64,000 bases of DNA from M2408 sp046303515. GTDB taxonomy: Bacteria > Bacteroidota > Bacteroidia > Flavobacteriales_D > Crocinitomicaceae. The stretch's first letter is position 1, and every line of letters begins with the position of its first letter. Positions 62,251 through 64,000 of this stretch are shown here, piece after piece. The notes below the pieces were generated by a model. The model saw only the letters and a program-made list of their open reading frames with translations. It ran no database searches and was not told the DNA's origin. The DNA is taken from positions 8,914 to 72,913 of the forward strand of contig JBKCGI010000086.1 of the NCBI GenBank assembly GCA_046303515.1, read 5' to 3'. Position numbers and translations under genes: made by a program.

Positions 62251-62285
62251 AAAAAAAGGGATCCGAAAATCGAATCCCTTTTTTT
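62251..62285. terminator. Bidirectional terminator between the sORF and mdh
   Basis: AAAAAAAGGGAT pairs with ATCCCTTTTTTT in a 12-bp stem around an 11-base loop, with T runs on both strands. Confidence 0.85.
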
Positions 62286-62303
62286 ATATTATTTTTTTGC
62301 TTC

Positions 62304-63242
62304 TTAAGCGTTGATGTTCATGTTATCTAAAACAACCATTACATCTTTAACCGCTGTAGCTGATTCTTCTAATAATTTTTTCTCATCGTCATTCAATTGC
62401 AATTCGATTATTTTTTCGATACCATTTTTTCCTAATACTACAGGAACTCCTAAGTAGATATCTTTCATTCCGTATTCACCGTCTAACCATGCGCAAACTG
62501 GGAAGATACGTTTTTGATCACGAACAATTGCTTCAACCATTTGAGCAGCAGCTGCACCTGGAGCATACCAAGCAGAAGTTCCTAATAATTTAACGATTTC
62601 ACCACCACCAAATTTAGTTCTTTCGATGATTTCGTTTAATTTTTCTTCAGAAATCAATTCTGTAACTGGAATACCAGAAACCGTTGTATAACGAGGAAGT
62701 GGAACCATTGTATCTCCGTGTCCACCCATCAATACTGCTTGAATATCTTTTGGTGAAACACCTAATTCAGTTGCTAAAAATGCACGGTAACGAGCAGTAT
62801 CTAAAACACCAGCCATACCAAATACTTTTTTAGAATCAACTTTTGCATTCAAGTAAGCACAATAAGTCATTACATCTAAAGGATTAGAAACAATGATCAA
62901 AATCGCATCTGGAGAATGTTTGATGATATTTTCAGTAACTGTTTTAACGATTCCTGCATTTGTAGCGATCAAATCGTCACGAGACATACCTGGTTTTCTT
63001 GGTAAACCTGAAGTAATTACAACTACATCAGATCCAGCCGTTTTTGAATAATCATTTGTTGAACCAGTTGTTCTTGAATCGTACAAATTAATTGGAGAGG
63101 TTTGCCAAATATCCAAAGCTTTTCCTTCAGCAAATCCTTCTTTAATGTCAAGCAATACAATCTCGTTTGCTATCTCTCTTGAAGCTAAAACATCAGCACA
63201 AGTTGCACCAACATTTCCAGCACCTACAACAGTTACTTTCAT
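62304..63242 (-). CDS. mdh: Malate dehydrogenase, LDH-like
   Basis: MDH interconverts malate and oxaloacetate with NAD in the citric acid cycle. The 312 residues carry the Rossmann start VVGAGNVGATCADVL, an Asp after strand 2 (LLDIKEG) favouring NAD, the substrate Arg in GLPRKPGMSRDDL, and catalytic VLMGGHGDTMVPLPRY with the His. The order fits the LDH-like MDH of Bacteroidota. Its gene is followed by a bidirectional terminator. Confidence 0.96.
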   Translation of the reverse strand: MKVTVVGAGNVGATCADVLASREIANEIVLLDIKEGFAEGKALDIWQTSPINLYDSRTTGSTNDYSKTAGSDVVVITSGLPRKPGMSRDDLIATNAGIVKTVTENIIKHSPDAILIIVSNPLDVMTYCAYLNAKVDSKKVFGMAGVLDTARYRAFLATELGVSPKDIQAVLMGGHGDTMVPLPRYTTVSGIPVTELISEEKLNEIIERTKFGGGEIVKLLGTSAWYAPGAAAAQMVEAIVRDQKRIFPVCAWLDGEYGMKDIYLGVPVVLGKNGIEKIIELQLNDDEKKLLEESATAVKDVMVVLDNMNINA

Positions 63243-63351
63243 GTTATTAAATATTTCAATTTTTTGTGGGTGTAAATTTAAGTTATTTTTAGATAATAAT
63301 TAACTTTATTCCGAAAAAATGTATTTATTTTACATAGTTTACAAAAAAAGA

Positions 63352-63380
63352 GGCAACCCTAATAAAAAAATAACGTTTTC
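63352..63380 (+). promoter_or_regulatory. ECF-type promoter candidate GGCAACC-N15-CGTTTTC
   Basis: GGCAACC at 63352-63358 and CGTTTTC at 63374-63380 are spaced 15 bases, as in ECF sigma promoters with an AAC -35 and a CGT -10. It lies 15 bases before the GTG of an ECF sigma gene, consistent with autoregulation. Confidence 0.4.
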
Positions 63381-63394
63381 AAGAATATAACTAA

Positions 63395-63964
63395 GTGTCG
63401 AACAAAGAAGAAATTAGCCAACTAATTAGTGATTGCGTGAATAACTCACGTAAGGCACAAGAAAAATTGTTCAAACTTTTTTATGGTAAAATGTTGTATT
63501 TGTGCCTGAGATACCATCCTGATCGCGACACAGCTCAAGAAGTTGTTCAAGAAGGATTTATCAAAGTCTTTGAAAAAATTTCGAGCTTTGATATGCAAGG
63601 TTCAATTGAAGCCTGGATCAGACGGATCATGGTGAATACAGCAATTGATTTGATAAGAAAAAACAATAAAGCAACATTAGTTGAATTGAATGATAACCAC
63701 AAGGATTCATTTTCAGACCAAGATACGGAAGAAATTGAAATGAGTTTTGAAACAAATCAACGTTTGGCTTTGGAGGCAATACAAGAATTGTCGCCAGCTT
63801 ATAGAACGGTTTTCAATCTATATTACGTTGAAGACCTAACACACAAAGAAATCGCCGAGCAATTAGGTATCTCGGAAGGAACTTCAAAATCAAACTTAGC
63901 TAAAGCTAAAATGAGAGTGAAGCAAATTATAGAACACAAAACAGCAAATAATTCAGTTGAATGA
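63395..63964 (+). CDS. RNA polymerase ECF-type sigma factor
   Basis: The 189-residue protein has the two sigma-70 regions: YGKMLYLCLRYHPDRDTAQEVVQEGFIKVF (region 2, with the conserved Asp-Arg/AQE-VQE core) and ALEAIQELSPAYRTVFNLYYVEDLTHKEIAEQLGISEGTSKSNLAKAK-type region 4 HTH. The start is GTG at 63395. Its stop overlaps the next gene's ATG, the usual place of an anti-sigma factor. A possible autoregulatory promoter lies upstream. Confidence 0.9.
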   Translation: MSNKEEISQLISDCVNNSRKAQEKLFKLFYGKMLYLCLRYHPDRDTAQEVVQEGFIKVFEKISSFDMQGSIEAWIRRIMVNTAIDLIRKNNKATLVELNDNHKDSFSDQDTEEIEMSFETNQRLALEAIQELSPAYRTVFNLYYVEDLTHKEIAEQLGISEGTSKSNLAKAKMRVKQIIEHKTANNSVE

Positions 63965-64000
63965 ATACAAATTTGAAAGAAATATTAAAACATGGTGAAG
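63961..64000 (+). CDS. Start of a gene cut by the window edge, probable anti-sigma factor or membrane protein
   Basis: ATG at 63961 overlaps the sigma stop (ATGA). Only 13 codons are seen (NTNLKEILKHGE). The position suggests an anti-sigma factor or a partner of the sigma factor, but the sequence is too short to tell. Confidence 0.35.
   Translation, partial: MNTNLKEILKHGE

Overview
The window is an AT-rich, gene-dense stretch of bacterial chromosome that looks like Bacteroidota, order Flavobacteriales, perhaps near Crocinitomicaceae (Fluviicola-like); the genus is a guess. The evidence is a PorW/SprE-type T9SS lipoprotein, secreted proteins with T9SS C-terminal sorting domains, DUF5723 and other beta-barrel outer-membrane proteins, a TonB-dependent receptor with a carboxypeptidase-like N-terminal domain, methylmalonyl-CoA mutase in two subunits, and many start sites preceded by the Bacteroidota -7 promoter box TAnnTTTG. 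I found no rRNA, tRNA, CRISPR array, phage or classical IS element.

Layout. 1-7.5 kb: the tail of a YdeI-like gene, a VOC protein, a T9SS cargo protein, an M1 metallopeptidase, an XRE-Fic protein with a repeat-rich upstream region, a TPR-like secreted protein and an outer-membrane barrel. 7.6-11.5 kb: lipoprotein, DUF5723 barrel and bestrophin, closely spaced. 11.6-18.4 kb: lepA, a phosphatase overlapping a 2-hydroxyacid dehydrogenase, and a reverse-strand surE-membrane protein-lpxB-SpoIID operon. 18.5-28.4 kb: HD phosphohydrolase, a 52-residue membrane sORF, EI24 protein, mutA-mutB, lipoproteins, nnrD and glyS. 28.5-34.5 kb: T9SS cargo, cvpA, an outer-membrane protein, porW and an atpZ/atpI-like pair with no ATP synthase genes after it. 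34.5-42 kb: cutC, an O-antigen ligase-like gene, a C-terminal processing peptidase split by one in-frame TAA, rnpA, and a heme-type TonB receptor. 42-50.5 kb: a polysaccharide deacetylase overlapping a GNAT gene, an aminotransferase divergent from a VanX-like dipeptidase, a DUF6364/PIN toxin-antitoxin pair fused operonically to elbB, and pckA. 50.5-57 kb: truC with two very basic secreted proteins, an Fe-S assembly factor, fabF, a YoeB-type toxin-antitoxin pair facing an orphan related antitoxin, and an APC permease. 57-59.4 kb: one unknown secreted-protein gene bracketed by hairpin-forming repeats, the clearest accessory unit. 59.5-64 kb: ffh, a DivIC-like gene, a DCC thiol oxidoreductase, a 50-residue sORF, mdh and an ECF sigma factor.

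Most genes are housekeeping, envelope or secretion functions. The observations most worth a second look are the hairpin-bracketed cassette at 57.1-59.3 kb, the in-frame TAA in the S41 peptidase, a recurring TAnnTT(T/C)G-N4/5-start arrangement that predicts leaderless mRNAs for at least five genes (surE, glyS, cvpA, the gene at 38911, divIC), and toxin-antitoxin pairs with candidate operators.
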